A stretch of 64,000 nt of DNA from Nocardioides sp. LHD-245 (GTDB lineage Bacteria > Actinomycetota > Actinomycetes > Propionibacteriales > Nocardioidaceae): assembly GCF_030929495.1 (NCBI RefSeq), contig NZ_JAVFWN010000011.1:186001-250000 (forward strand). Direction: 5' to 3'. The notes under the pieces are model-generated. The model was not told the origin of the DNA, ran no database searches, and saw only the letters and a program-made list of their open reading frames with translations. Shown here in pieces: positions 42,295-51,496 of this stretch (within the stretch, counting starts at the first letter, position 1; every line of letters starts with the position of its first letter). A program made the translations under genes and the position numbers.

Positions 42295-43214
42295 ACGCGC
42301 GCGCCGCGGGGCTGCTGCTCGGCTACGCCGCGGACCGGCTGCTCGCCGACCCACGGCGTGGTCATCCCGTCGCGGGCTTCGGGCAGGTCGCGGCCGCACT
42401 GGAGCGGAGGGTCTGGCGCGACGACCGCACCACCGGCGCCCTGTACGCCGGCGCGCTGGTCGGGGGCGCCGTCGTCCTGGGCGTCGGGGCCGAGCGGGCC
42501 CTCCCCCGCACGCTCGCCACCGCCGTCGCCGCCTGGGCGGTGCTCGGCGGCACCTCCCTGGACCGCGAGGCCGCCGCGGTGTCCCGGCTCCTCGCGACCG
42601 ACAGCCTCCCGGCCGCGCGGGTCCGGCTCACCCACCTGGTCGGGCGCGACACACGCCGGCTGGACGAGGCCGAGGTGGTCCGCGCGACGCTGGAGTCGCT
42701 GGCGGAGAACACCTCCGACGCGGTCGTCGCGCCGCTCGTCTGGGGCGCCGCCGCGGGCGTTCCCGGGCTGCTCGGCTACCGCGCCGCCAACACCCTCGAC
42801 GCGATGGTCGGGCACCACAGCGCCCGCCACGAGCGGTTCGGCTGGGCGGCGGCGCGCCTCGACGACCTGCTCAACCTGCCCGGCTCCCGGCTGACGGCCG
42901 CCCTCGCCACACTGCTCGGCCCCGACCCGCGCGGCGCGTGGCGGTCCTGGCGACGCGACGCGGCGGGACACCCCAGCCCCAATGCCGGACCGGTCGAGGC
43001 CGCCTTCGCGGGTGCTCTCGGCACCCGGCTGGGCGGCACCAACGACTACGGCGGCCGGATCGAGCACCGGGCGGTCATGGGCGACGGCCCGCCCCCCGAT
43101 CGGGCCGACCTCGACCGCGCCCGCACGCTGGCCCGGCGCATCGGCGCGGCTGCCGCCCTCGTCGCCGCGGCCGTCGCCCTCCTGCCCCCGTCGTACCGGA
43201 CAGAACGGTCGTGA
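42291..43214 (+). CDS. cbiB: Adenosylcobinamide-phosphate synthase
   Basis: A 307-residue integral membrane enzyme (CbiB/CobD) that links the aminopropanol arm to adenosylcobyric acid. GYAADRLLADPRRGHPVAGFG, SLAENTSDAVVAPLVWG and SPNAGPVEAAFAGALG are family motifs. The conserved N-terminus begins almost at once after a CTG that overlaps the cbtA stop as CTGA. No ATG or GTG is suitably placed, so CTG 42291 is my best start. The last codons and the stop (PSYRTERS) come from a family B palindromic repeat at 43189, so the natural C-terminus was probably replaced. Confidence 0.88.
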   Translation: MNARAAGLLLGYAADRLLADPRRGHPVAGFGQVAAALERRVWRDDRTTGALYAGALVGGAVVLGVGAERALPRTLATAVAAWAVLGGTSLDREAAAVSRLLATDSLPAARVRLTHLVGRDTRRLDEAEVVRATLESLAENTSDAVVAPLVWGAAAGVPGLLGYRAANTLDAMVGHHSARHERFGWAAARLDDLLNLPGSRLTAALATLLGPDPRGAWRSWRRDAAGHPSPNAGPVEAAFAGALGTRLGGTNDYGGRIEHRAVMGDGPPPDRADLDRARTLARRIGAAAALVAAAVALLPPSYRTERS

Positions 43215-43251
43215 ATTCGCCGAGAACACGACCCGGATGTCCGGTACGACG
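43189..43251. repeat. Palindromic repeat, family B, overlapping the cbiB stop
   Basis: Arms 43189-43212 and 43228-43251 are complementary except for four central bases, starting CGTCGTACCGGACA. The first arm encodes the last residues and the TGA of cbiB, and the second arm ends just before the HxlR gene stop at 43255. It lies between converging genes. Confidence 0.82.
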
Positions 43252-43254
43252 GCG

Positions 43255-43620
43255 TCAGGTCCCGATGACCTCGTCGGCGTGCCGCCCGACCCAGCGCAGC
43301 AGCGGCACCATCACCTCGGCCAGCTCCTCGCCCAGCGGGGTCAGGCTGTAGTCCACCCGCGGCGGCATCACCGGCTGCTGCTCCCGGTGGACCAGGCCGT
43401 CGCCCTCGAGGGTCCTGAGCGTCTGGGCGAGCATCTTCTCGCTGATCCCCTGGGCGCGCCGGCGCAGGTCGCTCCAGCGCTGCGGCCCGTCGGTGAGGGA
43501 AACGAGCACCAGCACGCCCCACTTGCTCATCACGTGGTCGAGCAGCACCCGGCTCGAGCAGGCGGCCGGGAACACCCCGCCGGGGAACTGCTCGAAGATC
43601 GTCTCGGTACTTTCCGTCAC
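43255..43620 (-). CDS. HxlR family transcriptional regulator
   Basis: A 121-residue MarR-fold regulator of the HxlR family. The family marks are a cysteine near the start (AACSSRVLLDHVMSKWGVLVL), RWSDLRRRAQGISEKMLAQTLRTLEGDGLVHRE and DYSLTPLGEEL. Many such proteins sense oxidants or quinone-like electrophiles through that cysteine. It is divergent from a QorB-like oxidoreductase gene and probably represses it. Confidence 0.9.
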   Translation of the reverse strand: MTESTETIFEQFPGGVFPAACSSRVLLDHVMSKWGVLVLVSLTDGPQRWSDLRRRAQGISEKMLAQTLRTLEGDGLVHREQQPVMPPRVDYSLTPLGEELAEVMVPLLRWVGRHADEVIGT

Positions 43621-43623
43621 GGA

Positions 43624-43648
43624 AGTACCTTACTTCAAAGTGCGTACT
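43624..43648. promoter_or_regulatory. Candidate HxlR operator
   Basis: AGTAC (43624-43628) and GTACT (43644-43648) are inverted around a 15-bp, AT-rich spacer. HxlR-type regulators bind spaced inverted repeats of this kind. It sits next to the HxlR start and upstream of the plus-strand oxidoreductase. The rest of the 43649-43729 spacer shows no other element. Confidence 0.5.
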
Positions 43649-43729
43649 ATCCAATGGGAAGCAACTTCCCAAAGGGTCGGTTGAGGACGTCGACAGCACG
43701 ATCTCCCACCGTTCGAAAGGCGCCCCACC

Positions 43730-44578
43730 ATGTCCCTCGTCGTCACCGGAGCCACCGGCCAGCTCGGCCACCTCGTCGTCACCTCCCTGCTCGCCAAGGG
43801 CGTGCCGGCCGAGCGGATCGTCGCGCTCGGCCGCGACGAGGAGCGGCTCGCCCGGCTCGCCGACCTCGGCGTCGCCACCCGTCGTGTCGACTACGCCGAC
43901 CTGGCCGCGCTCGCCGACGCCGTCGCCGGTGCCGAGCGGGTGCTGCTCATCTCCGGCAGCGAGGTCGGCCAGCGCCTCCCCCAGCACCAGAACGTCATCG
44001 ACGCCGCGAAGGCCGCGGGCGTGGACCTGCTCGCCTACACCAGCATCGCCAACGCCGACACCAGCGGGATCGTCCTCGCCGCGGAGCACCAGGCCACCGA
44101 GGACGCCATCGTCGCGTCCGGCCTCCCGCATACCTTCCTGCGCAACAGCTGGTACCTTGAGAACTACACCGGCCAGCTCGCGACGTACGCCGAGCACGGC
44201 AGCGTCCTGGGCGCCGCGGGTGACGGCCGGGTCAGCGCGGCCACACGCGCCGACTTCGCCGAGGCGGCCGCGGCCGCGCTCCTGCTCGAGCGGCCGAAGG
44301 CGGTCTACGAGCTCGGCGGCGCCGCCTTCAGCCTGAAGGAGCTCGCCGCCACCGTCGGCGACGTCCTCGGCCGCGACGTCACCTACACCGACCTGCCGGC
44401 CGAGGAGCTCACGAAGGTGCTGGTCGGAGCGGGACTCCCGGAGGCGTACGCCGCCGTCCTCGCCGACGCCGACCTCGGCTTGGGCCGCGGTGAGCTCTAC
44501 GTCGAGCCGGACGACCTCGAGACGCTGCTCGGCCGTCCGAGCACCTCGCTCGCCGACGCCCTCCGCGCCGCACGCTGA
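43730..44578 (+). CDS. NAD(P)H:quinone oxidoreductase-like SDR (QorB type)
   Basis: A 282-residue atypical short-chain dehydrogenase with the NAD(P) loop VTGATGQLGHLVV at its start, RRVDYADLAALADAV, the YTSIANADTS segment and HTFLRNSWYLENYT, which mark the NmrA/QorB group. It probably reduces quinones with NADPH. It is controlled by the divergent HxlR regulator, the usual pairing for this family. Confidence 0.88.
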   Translation: MSLVVTGATGQLGHLVVTSLLAKGVPAERIVALGRDEERLARLADLGVATRRVDYADLAALADAVAGAERVLLISGSEVGQRLPQHQNVIDAAKAAGVDLLAYTSIANADTSGIVLAAEHQATEDAIVASGLPHTFLRNSWYLENYTGQLATYAEHGSVLGAAGDGRVSAATRADFAEAAAAALLLERPKAVYELGGAAFSLKELAATVGDVLGRDVTYTDLPAEELTKVLVGAGLPEAYAAVLADADLGLGRGELYVEPDDLETLLGRPSTSLADALRAAR

Positions 44579-44630
44579 GCCGCCCCGGTGGTCGAGCAGG
44601 TCGCGCAGCGGCCGTCGCGAGACCCCGGGC

Positions 44631-45458
44631 TCAGGACGCCAGGCGGGGCACGTCGAACCGATCGGCGTGCTCCGCCAGCCAGTCCGCGAACGTCCGCGCC
44701 GGGCGCCCCAGCACCCGCGCGACGGTGTCGACCGGCGTCCACGACGCCGCCGGCGGGTCGGCGTGCCACCCGACGACGTACTCCGCGTCGGCCGGGGACA
44801 CGCCGTCCGCGACCAGCCGGGCCAACGCCTGCTCGCGGGTGATCCGGACGAGGTCGACCGGGTGCCCGATGGCCGCGGACAGCAGCGCGACGCGCTCCGA
44901 CGACCGCAGGGCCTCGGGCCCGGTCAGGTTGTAGGCCTTGCCGGCGTGGCCGTCCTCGAGCAGCGCCGCCGCCGCGACCGCCCCGATGTCGCCCTCGTGC
45001 ACCACGGCGCTCGGGAGGTCGAACGGTTCGCGCACCACGCCTTCGGCGCGGACGGAGTCGACCCAGGTCAGGGCGTTGGACATGAACTCCTGCGGCTCGA
45101 GCCGCGTCCACGTGACGCCGGAGTCCGCGACCGCCTCCTCGACCGGTCCGACGTAGCCGCCCCAGAGCACGGTGATCCGGCGCACCCCGGCGGCCACGGC
45201 CCGGCGCACCAGCTCCGGCCCGGTCTCCACGAGTCCTGCCGTCGCCGTGATGTGGAGGCGGTCCACCCCGTCGAGCGCGCCGCCGAGCGTCGCGAGGTCC
45301 GTGTGCGTGCCGGCCACCAGCTCGACGCCGTCCGGCAGCACCGGGGCCGCCCGCTCCGGGTCGCGGGTCAACGCCCGCACGCCCTCCCCGCGTCGTACCA
45401 GCTCTGCCACGACGTGGCGCCCGGTGTTGCCGGTCGCACCTGTCACGAGTGTCGTCAT
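44631..45458 (-). CDS. NmrA-like NAD(P)-binding protein
   Basis: A 275-residue Rossmann protein starting LVTGATGNTGRHVVAEL, with RALTRDPERA and the later AYNLTGPEALRSSERVALLSAAIG. Members of this group are epimerase-like oxidoreductases or redox sensors. It is transcribed towards the QorB-like gene and not coupled to it. The substrate is unknown. The start codon at 45458 follows GGGAGAT. Confidence 0.85.
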   Translation of the reverse strand: MTTLVTGATGNTGRHVVAELVRRGEGVRALTRDPERAAPVLPDGVELVAGTHTDLATLGGALDGVDRLHITATAGLVETGPELVRRAVAAGVRRITVLWGGYVGPVEEAVADSGVTWTRLEPQEFMSNALTWVDSVRAEGVVREPFDLPSAVVHEGDIGAVAAAALLEDGHAGKAYNLTGPEALRSSERVALLSAAIGHPVDLVRITREQALARLVADGVSPADAEYVVGWHADPPAASWTPVDTVARVLGRPARTFADWLAEHADRFDVPRLAS

Positions 45459-45557
45459 GGTCGATCTCCCTTCGTCGGGATCGACGCTAGAACCTCAAGT
45501 GATCTTGAGGTCAACGCCCACCCGTGTGCCGTGCCGGTCTGTGGGCATCGTCGTTGC

Positions 45558-45992
45558 ATGGCGAGCCATGAGGAGCACACCCGGCCCGACGGCGTCGACG
45601 ACCTGACGGTCGAGGCGCTTGGCAAGATCTCCGAGGCCCTGGAGGCGGCGGAGGTGGCCCGTGGTCATCTCTACGCCTTCCACCGGCTCAGCGGCACCGC
45701 CGACCTGACCCTCGGCGAGGGCGTCGACCGCCTGCGCGAAGCCGGCCACGATGCGCTCGCGGACCGGCTCGAGACCGAGCTGGTCGGGCGCAACGTGCTG
45801 CGGGGACGGTGGACCTTCCAGATCGTCGAGGAGTACGACGACGGCTACTACGCCGACTTCAAGCGACTCGAGTCCGCCGCCCGGGACGAGCTCGTCGCCG
45901 GGCGGCGGCACCTCTACGAGGCCGAGATGAAGGAGGACCGGCGTACCCACGGGCGTCCCGGCCACGGGCGCGAGCCCGCGGCCGGGAGCTGA
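45558..45992 (+). CDS. Conserved hypothetical protein (144 residues)
   Basis: The protein is highly charged and helical with no membrane segment. It has EALGKISEALEAAEVARGHLYAFHRLSGTADLTLGEG and later EEYDDGYYADFKRLES. I recognise this as a type common in actinobacteria, but I know no function for it. ATG 45558 gives a natural start (MASHEEHTRPD). It is alone on the plus strand between two minus-strand genes. Confidence 0.7.
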   Translation: MASHEEHTRPDGVDDLTVEALGKISEALEAAEVARGHLYAFHRLSGTADLTLGEGVDRLREAGHDALADRLETELVGRNVLRGRWTFQIVEEYDDGYYADFKRLESAARDELVAGRRHLYEAEMKEDRRTHGRPGHGREPAAGS

Positions 45993-46020
45993 GGAGCCAC
46001 CCCGGCGTCCCCGGAGCCCG

Positions 46021-49000
46021 TCAGGCGACCACGAGCACCAGGTCGCCGCCCTCGGCCGCCTTCGGCCCGGCCAGCGCGACCCGCTGGACGGTCCCGTCGA
46101 CGGGGGCGGTGATCGCGGCCTCCATCTTCATCGCCTCGATGGTCGCGACGGTGTCGCCGGCGCTGACCCGGTCGCCCTCGGCGACCACGACCGACACCAC
46201 GCCCTGGAAGGGCGCGGCGACGTGGCCGGGCTGCGCGGGGTCGGCCTTCTCCGCGGCGGCCACCTCGGCCGACACGGCACGGTCCCGCACACTGACCGGC
46301 CGGATCTGGCCGTTGAGTGTGCAGAGCACGGTCCGGTAGCCCCGCTCGTCGGGCTCGCCGACCGCCTGGAGGCCCAGCAGCAGCTGCTTGCCCTCGGCCA
46401 GCTGGACGGCGTGCTCCTCGCCGGTCTGGAGCCCGTAGAGGAACTCCCGGGTCGGTACGACGGAAAGGTCGCCCCACCGCGACCGCGCCTCGTCGTACTC
46501 CCGGGTCGGGCCGGGGAAGAGCAGCCGGTTCAGCGTCGCCCGGCGCACCGTCGACCCGCTCGCCAGGTCGGCCTCGTCCTCGGCCGACAGCACCTCGGCG
46601 GGCGGCGTCCAGGAGCGCCCGGCGATGGCCTTGCTGCGGAACGGCTCGGGCCAGCCACCGGGCGGGTCGCCCAGCTCGCCGTGGAGGAAGCCGATCACCG
46701 ACGCCGGGATGTCGTACGACGCGGGGTCGGCCGCGAACGCCTCCGGGTCGGCTCCCGCCGCGACCAGCGCGAGCGCGAGGTCGCCGATCACCTTCGAGGA
46801 CGGGGTCACCTTCGGGATCCGGCCGAGGATGTCGTTCGCCGCGGCGTACATGTCCTCGACCTGCTCGAACTTCTCCCCCAGCCCCAGCGCGATCGCCTGC
46901 TGGCGCAGGTTGGAGAGCTGCCCGCCGGGGATCTCGTGGCGGTAGACCCGACCGGTCGGCGCCGGGAGTCCGGACTCGAAGGGTGCGTAGAGCCGTCGGG
47001 CCGCCTCCCAGTAGGGCTCGAGTGCGTTGACCGCGGCCAGGTCGAGGCCGGTGGACCGGCCCGCCTGGGCCGGGTGGTCGGTGGCCGCGACCAGCGACGA
47101 CAGTGGCGGCTGGGACGTCGTCCCCGCCATCGACGCGGTCGCCGCGTCCACTGCGTCGACGCCCGCCGCGATGGCGGCCGTCAGGGTGGCGAGCTGCCCG
47201 CCCGTGGTGTCGTGGGTGTGCAGGTGCACCGGCAGGTCGAACCGCTCGCGCAGTGCCGTGACCAGCGTGGTCGCGGCCGGGGCGCGCAGCAGCCCGGCCA
47301 TGTCCTTGATCGCGAGCACGTGCGCGCCGGCCTCGACGATCCGCTCGGCCAGGCGCAGGTAGTAGTCGAGCGTGTAGAGCTGCTCGCCCGGGTCGGACAG
47401 GTCGCCGGTGTAGCACAGCGCGACCTCGGCCACGCTGGTCCCGGTGGCGCGCACGGCCTCGATCGCCGGACGCATCTGCTCCACGTCGTTGAGCGCGTCG
47501 AAGATCCGGAACACGTCGATCCCGGTCGCGGCGGCCTCCCCGACGAACGCGTTGGTGACGCTCGTCGGGTACGGCGTGTAGCCGACCGTGTTGCGCCCGC
47601 GCAGCAGCATCTGCAGGCAGATGTTCGGCACGGCCGCGCGGAGCTTGGCCAGCCGGTCCCACGGGTCCTCGGAGAGGAAGCGCAGCGCGACGTCGTACGT
47701 CGCCCCGCCCCAGCACTCCAGCGACCACAGCTGGGGCGTGGTCCGCGCGACGTGCCCGGCGACGCCGAGCAGGTCGTGGGTGCGGACCCGGGTCGCCAGC
47801 AGCGACTGGTGGGCGTCGCGGAAGGTGGTGTCCGTGACGGCCACCGCGGTCTGCGCCCGCAGCTCCGCGGCGAACGCCTCCGGTCCCACCGCACGCAGCC
47901 GCTGGCGGGTGCCGTCGGGCGGGGTGAGCGACAGGTCGAGGGCCGGGAGCTTGGCGCGCGGGGCCACCGAGACCGGTACGGCACCGTGCGGCTGGTTGAC
48001 GGTGACGTCGGCCAGGTAGGTCAGCAGCCGCGTACCGCGGTCACCGGAGGCCCGGGCCGTGAGCAGCTGCGAGTGGGTCTCGATGAAGCTCGTGGTCACC
48101 CGGCCCGACGCGAAGTCCGGGTCGTCGAGGAGCGCCTGCAGGAACGGGATGTTGGTCGCCACGCCCCGGATCCGGAACTCCGCCACGGCGCGCCGGGCCC
48201 GGGCGACCGCGTCGCCGAAGGTGCGACCCCGACAGGTCAGCTTGGCCAGCATCGAGTCGAAGTGCGGGCTCACCTCGGCGCCGGTGAACGTCGTACCGCC
48301 GTCGATCCGGACCCCCGCGCCGCCCGGCGAGCGGTACGCCGTGATGGTGCCGGTGTCGGGACGGAACCCGTTGGCGGGGTCCTCGGTCGTGATCCGGCAC
48401 TGCAGCGCGGCACCGCGCAGCCGCACGGTGTCCTGGGACAGGCCGAGGTCGGCCAGGGTCTCACCCGCGGCGATCCGCAGCTGGGACTGGACCAGGTCGA
48501 CGTCGGTGACCTCCTCGGTCACCGTGTGCTCGACCTGGATCCGCGGGTTCATCTCGATGAAGACGTAGTTGCCGTCCGGGTCGAGCAGGAACTCCACCGT
48601 GCCCGCGCACGCGTAGCCGATCTCGCGGGCGAAGCGGACGGCGTCGGCGCACATCCGGTCGCGCAGGGCGGGGTCGAGGTTCGGTGCCGGCGCGATCTCG
48701 ACCACTTTCTGGTGGCGGCGCTGCACCGAGCAGTCCCGCTCGAAAAGGTGGATCACGTCGCCCTGACCGTCGGCGAGGATCTGCACCTCGATGTGCCGCG
48801 GGTCGACGACCGCCTGCTCGATGAAGACGGTGGGGTCGCCGAAGGCACCCTCGGCCTCGCGCATGCAGGTCTCGATCGCCTCCCGCAGCTGCGCCCGGTC
48901 GTCGACCCGGCGCATGCCGCGCCCGCCGCCGCCGGCGACGGCCTTGACGAACAGGGGCGCCGGGATCGCCTCCGCGGCGACCAGCAGCGCGTCGACGTCG

Positions 49001-49416
49001 GTCGACGGATCGACGCTGCGCAGCGTCGGCACGCCGGCGGCCTTGGCGGCCGCGATCGCGCGCGCCTTGTTGCCGGTGAGCTCGAGCACCGCGGCGGAGG
49101 GCCCGACGAACGTGATGCCGGCGGCGGCACACGCCTCCGCCAGCGCCGGGTTCTCCGACAGGAACCCGTATCCGGGATAGATCGCGTCGGCGCCGCACTG
49201 CACGGCCGCCGCGACGATCGCATCCGGGTCGAGGTAACTGCGGACCGGGTGCCCCCGCTCACCGATCTCGTAGGCCTCGTCGGCCTTGAGACGGTGCTCG
49301 GAACCCCGGTCCTCGTACGGGAAGACGGCCACGGTGGTGGCGCCCAGCTCGTACGCCGCGCGGAACGCTCGGATGGCGATCTCTCCGCGATTGGCGACCA
49401 GAACCTTCGAGAACAA
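46021..49416 (-). CDS. pyc: Pyruvate carboxylase
   Basis: A 1131-residue single-chain enzyme that makes oxaloacetate from pyruvate and bicarbonate. The order is biotin carboxylase (residues 1-450; VLVANRGEIAIRAFRAA, GGGGRGMRRV, FIEMNPRIQVEHTVTEE), carboxyltransferase (about 530-1000; DTTFRDAHQSLLATRVRT, AIKDMAGLLRAP, HTHDTTGG) and a biotinyl domain with EAMKME, the biotin lysine at about 1097. The start is TTG at 49416 (read as Met before FSKVLVANRGE), preceded by GAGGAG; no ATG is close. It runs in the same direction as the 3-hydroxyanthranilate operon but is separated from it by 115 bp that look empty. Confidence 0.95.
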   Translation of the reverse strand: MFSKVLVANRGEIAIRAFRAAYELGATTVAVFPYEDRGSEHRLKADEAYEIGERGHPVRSYLDPDAIVAAAVQCGADAIYPGYGFLSENPALAEACAAAGITFVGPSAAVLELTGNKARAIAAAKAAGVPTLRSVDPSTDVDALLVAAEAIPAPLFVKAVAGGGGRGMRRVDDRAQLREAIETCMREAEGAFGDPTVFIEQAVVDPRHIEVQILADGQGDVIHLFERDCSVQRRHQKVVEIAPAPNLDPALRDRMCADAVRFAREIGYACAGTVEFLLDPDGNYVFIEMNPRIQVEHTVTEEVTDVDLVQSQLRIAAGETLADLGLSQDTVRLRGAALQCRITTEDPANGFRPDTGTITAYRSPGGAGVRIDGGTTFTGAEVSPHFDSMLAKLTCRGRTFGDAVARARRAVAEFRIRGVATNIPFLQALLDDPDFASGRVTTSFIETHSQLLTARASGDRGTRLLTYLADVTVNQPHGAVPVSVAPRAKLPALDLSLTPPDGTRQRLRAVGPEAFAAELRAQTAVAVTDTTFRDAHQSLLATRVRTHDLLGVAGHVARTTPQLWSLECWGGATYDVALRFLSEDPWDRLAKLRAAVPNICLQMLLRGRNTVGYTPYPTSVTNAFVGEAAATGIDVFRIFDALNDVEQMRPAIEAVRATGTSVAEVALCYTGDLSDPGEQLYTLDYYLRLAERIVEAGAHVLAIKDMAGLLRAPAATTLVTALRERFDLPVHLHTHDTTGGQLATLTAAIAAGVDAVDAATASMAGTTSQPPLSSLVAATDHPAQAGRSTGLDLAAVNALEPYWEAARRLYAPFESGLPAPTGRVYRHEIPGGQLSNLRQQAIALGLGEKFEQVEDMYAAANDILGRIPKVTPSSKVIGDLALALVAAGADPEAFAADPASYDIPASVIGFLHGELGDPPGGWPEPFRSKAIAGRSWTPPAEVLSAEDEADLASGSTVRRATLNRLLFPGPTREYDEARSRWGDLSVVPTREFLYGLQTGEEHAVQLAEGKQLLLGLQAVGEPDERGYRTVLCTLNGQIRPVSVRDRAVSAEVAAAEKADPAQPGHVAAPFQGVVSVVVAEGDRVSAGDTVATIEAMKMEAAITAPVDGTVQRVALAGPKAAEGGDLVLVVA

Positions 49417-49531
49417 GTGGATGACTCCTCGCTGTGCGTGTGGGTGGGGTTCCATCCCATCAGTCGTGAGCCGGGTCACGGGCTCGTGCCCACCTGGTGG
49501 AGACCCCTCACCCACACCCGTTCTGCGCTGG

Positions 49532-50521
49532 TCAGCCGTCGAGGAAGCGGCGCGCGTTGTCCCGCAGGACGAGCCGGCGCTCGTCGGCGTCGAGGAAGGC
49601 CGACCGGTGCACGACGCTGCCGGCCGGCCGCTCGCCGAGCGGGTAGGGGTAGTCGCTGCCCACCATCACCTGACCGGCGCCCAGCACGTCGACCAGGGTC
49701 CGCAGTGCGGCGGGTTCGAAGACCACGGAGTCGACGGAGAACCTCCCGACGTACGCCGACGGCGGCTGCGCCGACGTGCCGATGACGTCGTTGCGGTGGT
49801 GCCACGCGTTCTCGAACCTGCCCAGCCAGAAGGCGAAGGAGCCGCCGCCGTGGGCGAAGCAGATCCGCAGGCTCTCCGGCACCCGGTCGAAGACGCCGCC
49901 CAGGATCATCGCGATGACCGACAGGTGGGTCTCGGCGGGCATTCCGGCGAGCCACTGCGCCATCCACCGGTCGAGCCGGGGGGACGACGCCATGTCCCAC
50001 GGGTGCACGAACACCGGTACGCCGAGCGACGCGGCGTGCTGCAGGAAGGTGACGACGCCCGCGTCGTCGAGATCGCGGTCGCCGACGTGGTTGCCGATCT
50101 CGACGCCGCGGTGCCCGGCGGCGACGGCACGCTCGAGCTCGCGGCACGCGGCGTCGGTGTCCTGGAGCGGGACCTGGCAGAAGGGCACCAGCCGTCCGCC
50201 CCCGGGCGCGCAGATCTCCAGGGCGAGGTCGTTGAAGATGCGGGCGACCTTCTCCGCCTGGCCACTCGGCTGCTCGTACCCGAAGAACACCGGCGTCGGG
50301 GAGACGACCTGGAGCTCGACGCCGTCGGCGTCCATGTCGGCGAGGCGGACCTCGGCGTCCCAGCAGTCCGACTGGATCCGGCGGAACTCGCGCGAGCCCA
50401 CCATGATCATCGCCTCGGCCTCCGACTCCACCCGGAGCCAGGGCTGCTGCTCCCCCAGGTCGGGCCAGCCCTGGGGCACGTAGTGGGTGTGGACGTCGAT
50501 GACGCCGTCCGGTCCGCCCAC
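49532..50521 (-). CDS. Aminocarboxymuconate-semialdehyde decarboxylase-type amidohydrolase
   Basis: A 329-residue member of the amidohydrolase superfamily close to ACMSD (NbaD). Metal-site motifs are DVHTHYVP, FVHPWDM, FAHGGGSFAFW and GSDYPYPLGE. It would decarboxylate 2-amino-3-carboxymuconate semialdehyde, the product of the neighbouring 3-hydroxyanthranilate dioxygenase, and so divert it from NAD synthesis. It ends the operon, 7 bp after the dioxygenase gene. Confidence 0.9.
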   Translation of the reverse strand: MGGPDGVIDVHTHYVPQGWPDLGEQQPWLRVESEAEAMIMVGSREFRRIQSDCWDAEVRLADMDADGVELQVVSPTPVFFGYEQPSGQAEKVARIFNDLALEICAPGGGRLVPFCQVPLQDTDAACRELERAVAAGHRGVEIGNHVGDRDLDDAGVVTFLQHAASLGVPVFVHPWDMASSPRLDRWMAQWLAGMPAETHLSVIAMILGGVFDRVPESLRICFAHGGGSFAFWLGRFENAWHHRNDVIGTSAQPPSAYVGRFSVDSVVFEPAALRTLVDVLGAGQVMVGSDYPYPLGERPAGSVVHRSAFLDADERRLVLRDNARRFLDG

Positions 50522-50528
50522 CGCGGCC

Positions 50529-51053
50529 TCAGCCCTTCCCGGGGTGGAGGGCGCCGCAGTGGCCGCAGGTGCGCGCCTCCTCGGAGGCGTAGAACTGCTC
50601 GAAGACCGGCGGCAGGTCGGCCACGATGTCGCGGACCTGGAGCTCGACCTCGTGCACGAGGCGGTCGCACTCCATGCAGAACCAGTTGAACTTCTCCAGC
50701 GTGCCCTCCTCGCGGATCCGCTCGATGACGATGCCGATCGAGTTCGGGTCGGGACGCTGCGGCGAGTGGTAGACGTTGCGCGGCAGCATCCACATCTCGC
50801 CCTCGCGGATGTCGATCCGGCGCGGCCCCTCGTCGGTCATCAGGTTGACGTGCATGTCGCCGCGGTACTGGTAGAACCACTCCTCGTACGGGTCGAGGTG
50901 GAAGTCGGTGCGCTGGTTGGGGCCGCCGACGACCTGCACGATGAAGTCGCCCATCGGCTCCCACATCTGCTGGTTGTTGACCGGCGGCTTGAGCTGGTCC
51001 TCGTGCTCGGCGATCCAGCGCTCGAAGTCGAGGACGGGTGGGATGGCGGTCAT
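50529..51053 (-). CDS. 3-hydroxyanthranilate 3,4-dioxygenase
   Basis: A 174-residue cupin dioxygenase (NbaC/HAAO type). Iron ligands are His52 and a glutamate in DFHLDPYEEWF and His96 in NVYHSPQR. The C-terminus has two CxxC pairs (CMEC and CGHC), the second-metal site known from bacterial enzymes. It opens the ring of 3-hydroxyanthranilate with oxygen. The ATG overlaps the RidA-like gene stop by four bases (ATGA). Confidence 0.95.
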   Translation of the reverse strand: MTAIPPVLDFERWIAEHEDQLKPPVNNQQMWEPMGDFIVQVVGGPNQRTDFHLDPYEEWFYQYRGDMHVNLMTDEGPRRIDIREGEMWMLPRNVYHSPQRPDPNSIGIVIERIREEGTLEKFNWFCMECDRLVHEVELQVRDIVADLPPVFEQFYASEEARTCGHCGALHPGKG

Positions 51054-51496
51054 GGCTTCTCCTTGGTCGAGGGGGTCGATGAGGGGGTCGGGAGGCAGGC
51101 GACGGCCTGGATCTCGATGAGCAGGTGCGGGTGGGGCAGCTGGTGGACGGCGACGGTCGTGCGGGTGGGACCGGTCTCGTCGAAGTACTCCCCGTAGACC
51201 TCGTTGTAGCCGCCGAAGTCGTTCATGCTCACGAGGTACGTCGTCACCTGCACCAGGTCCTCCAGGCCGGCCCCGACGGCACCGAGGAGGTCGGCGATGT
51301 TCTCGATCACCGCACGGGTCTGGGCGCGGATGTCGAGGTCGGTGACACCGAGCGCGTCGACGCTCACGCCCTCGAAGGTGTTGTCGGGACGCCGGCTGCT
51401 GGTGCCCGACACGAACACCAGGTCGCCGACGACCTTCACGTGCGGGAACCGGCCGCGCGGGGTCGCCTTGCCGGCGACGACCTTGGCCTCGGCCAT
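51050..51496 (-). CDS. RidA family 2-aminomuconate deaminase-type protein
   Basis: A 148-residue RidA/YjgF protein. VSGTSSRRPDNTFEGV, TRAVIENIADLLGAVGAG, and IEIQAVACLP match the family. In 3-hydroxyanthranilate pathways this member (NbaF) deaminates 2-aminomuconate to 4-oxalocrotonate, which fits its neighbours here. Its start overlaps the decarboxylase stop as TGATG. Confidence 0.88.
   Translation of the reverse strand: MAEAKVVAGKATPRGRFPHVKVVGDLVFVSGTSSRRPDNTFEGVSVDALGVTDLDIRAQTRAVIENIADLLGAVGAGLEDLVQVTTYLVSMNDFGGYNEVYGEYFDETGPTRTTVAVHQLPHPHLLIEIQAVACLPTPSSTPSTKEKP

Noticed and set aside
46222..49785. A 1187-codon plus-strand open frame opposite pyruvate carboxylase
   Set aside because: It is the antisense shadow of a clear enzyme; its translation is Arg/Gly/Val-rich without motifs.
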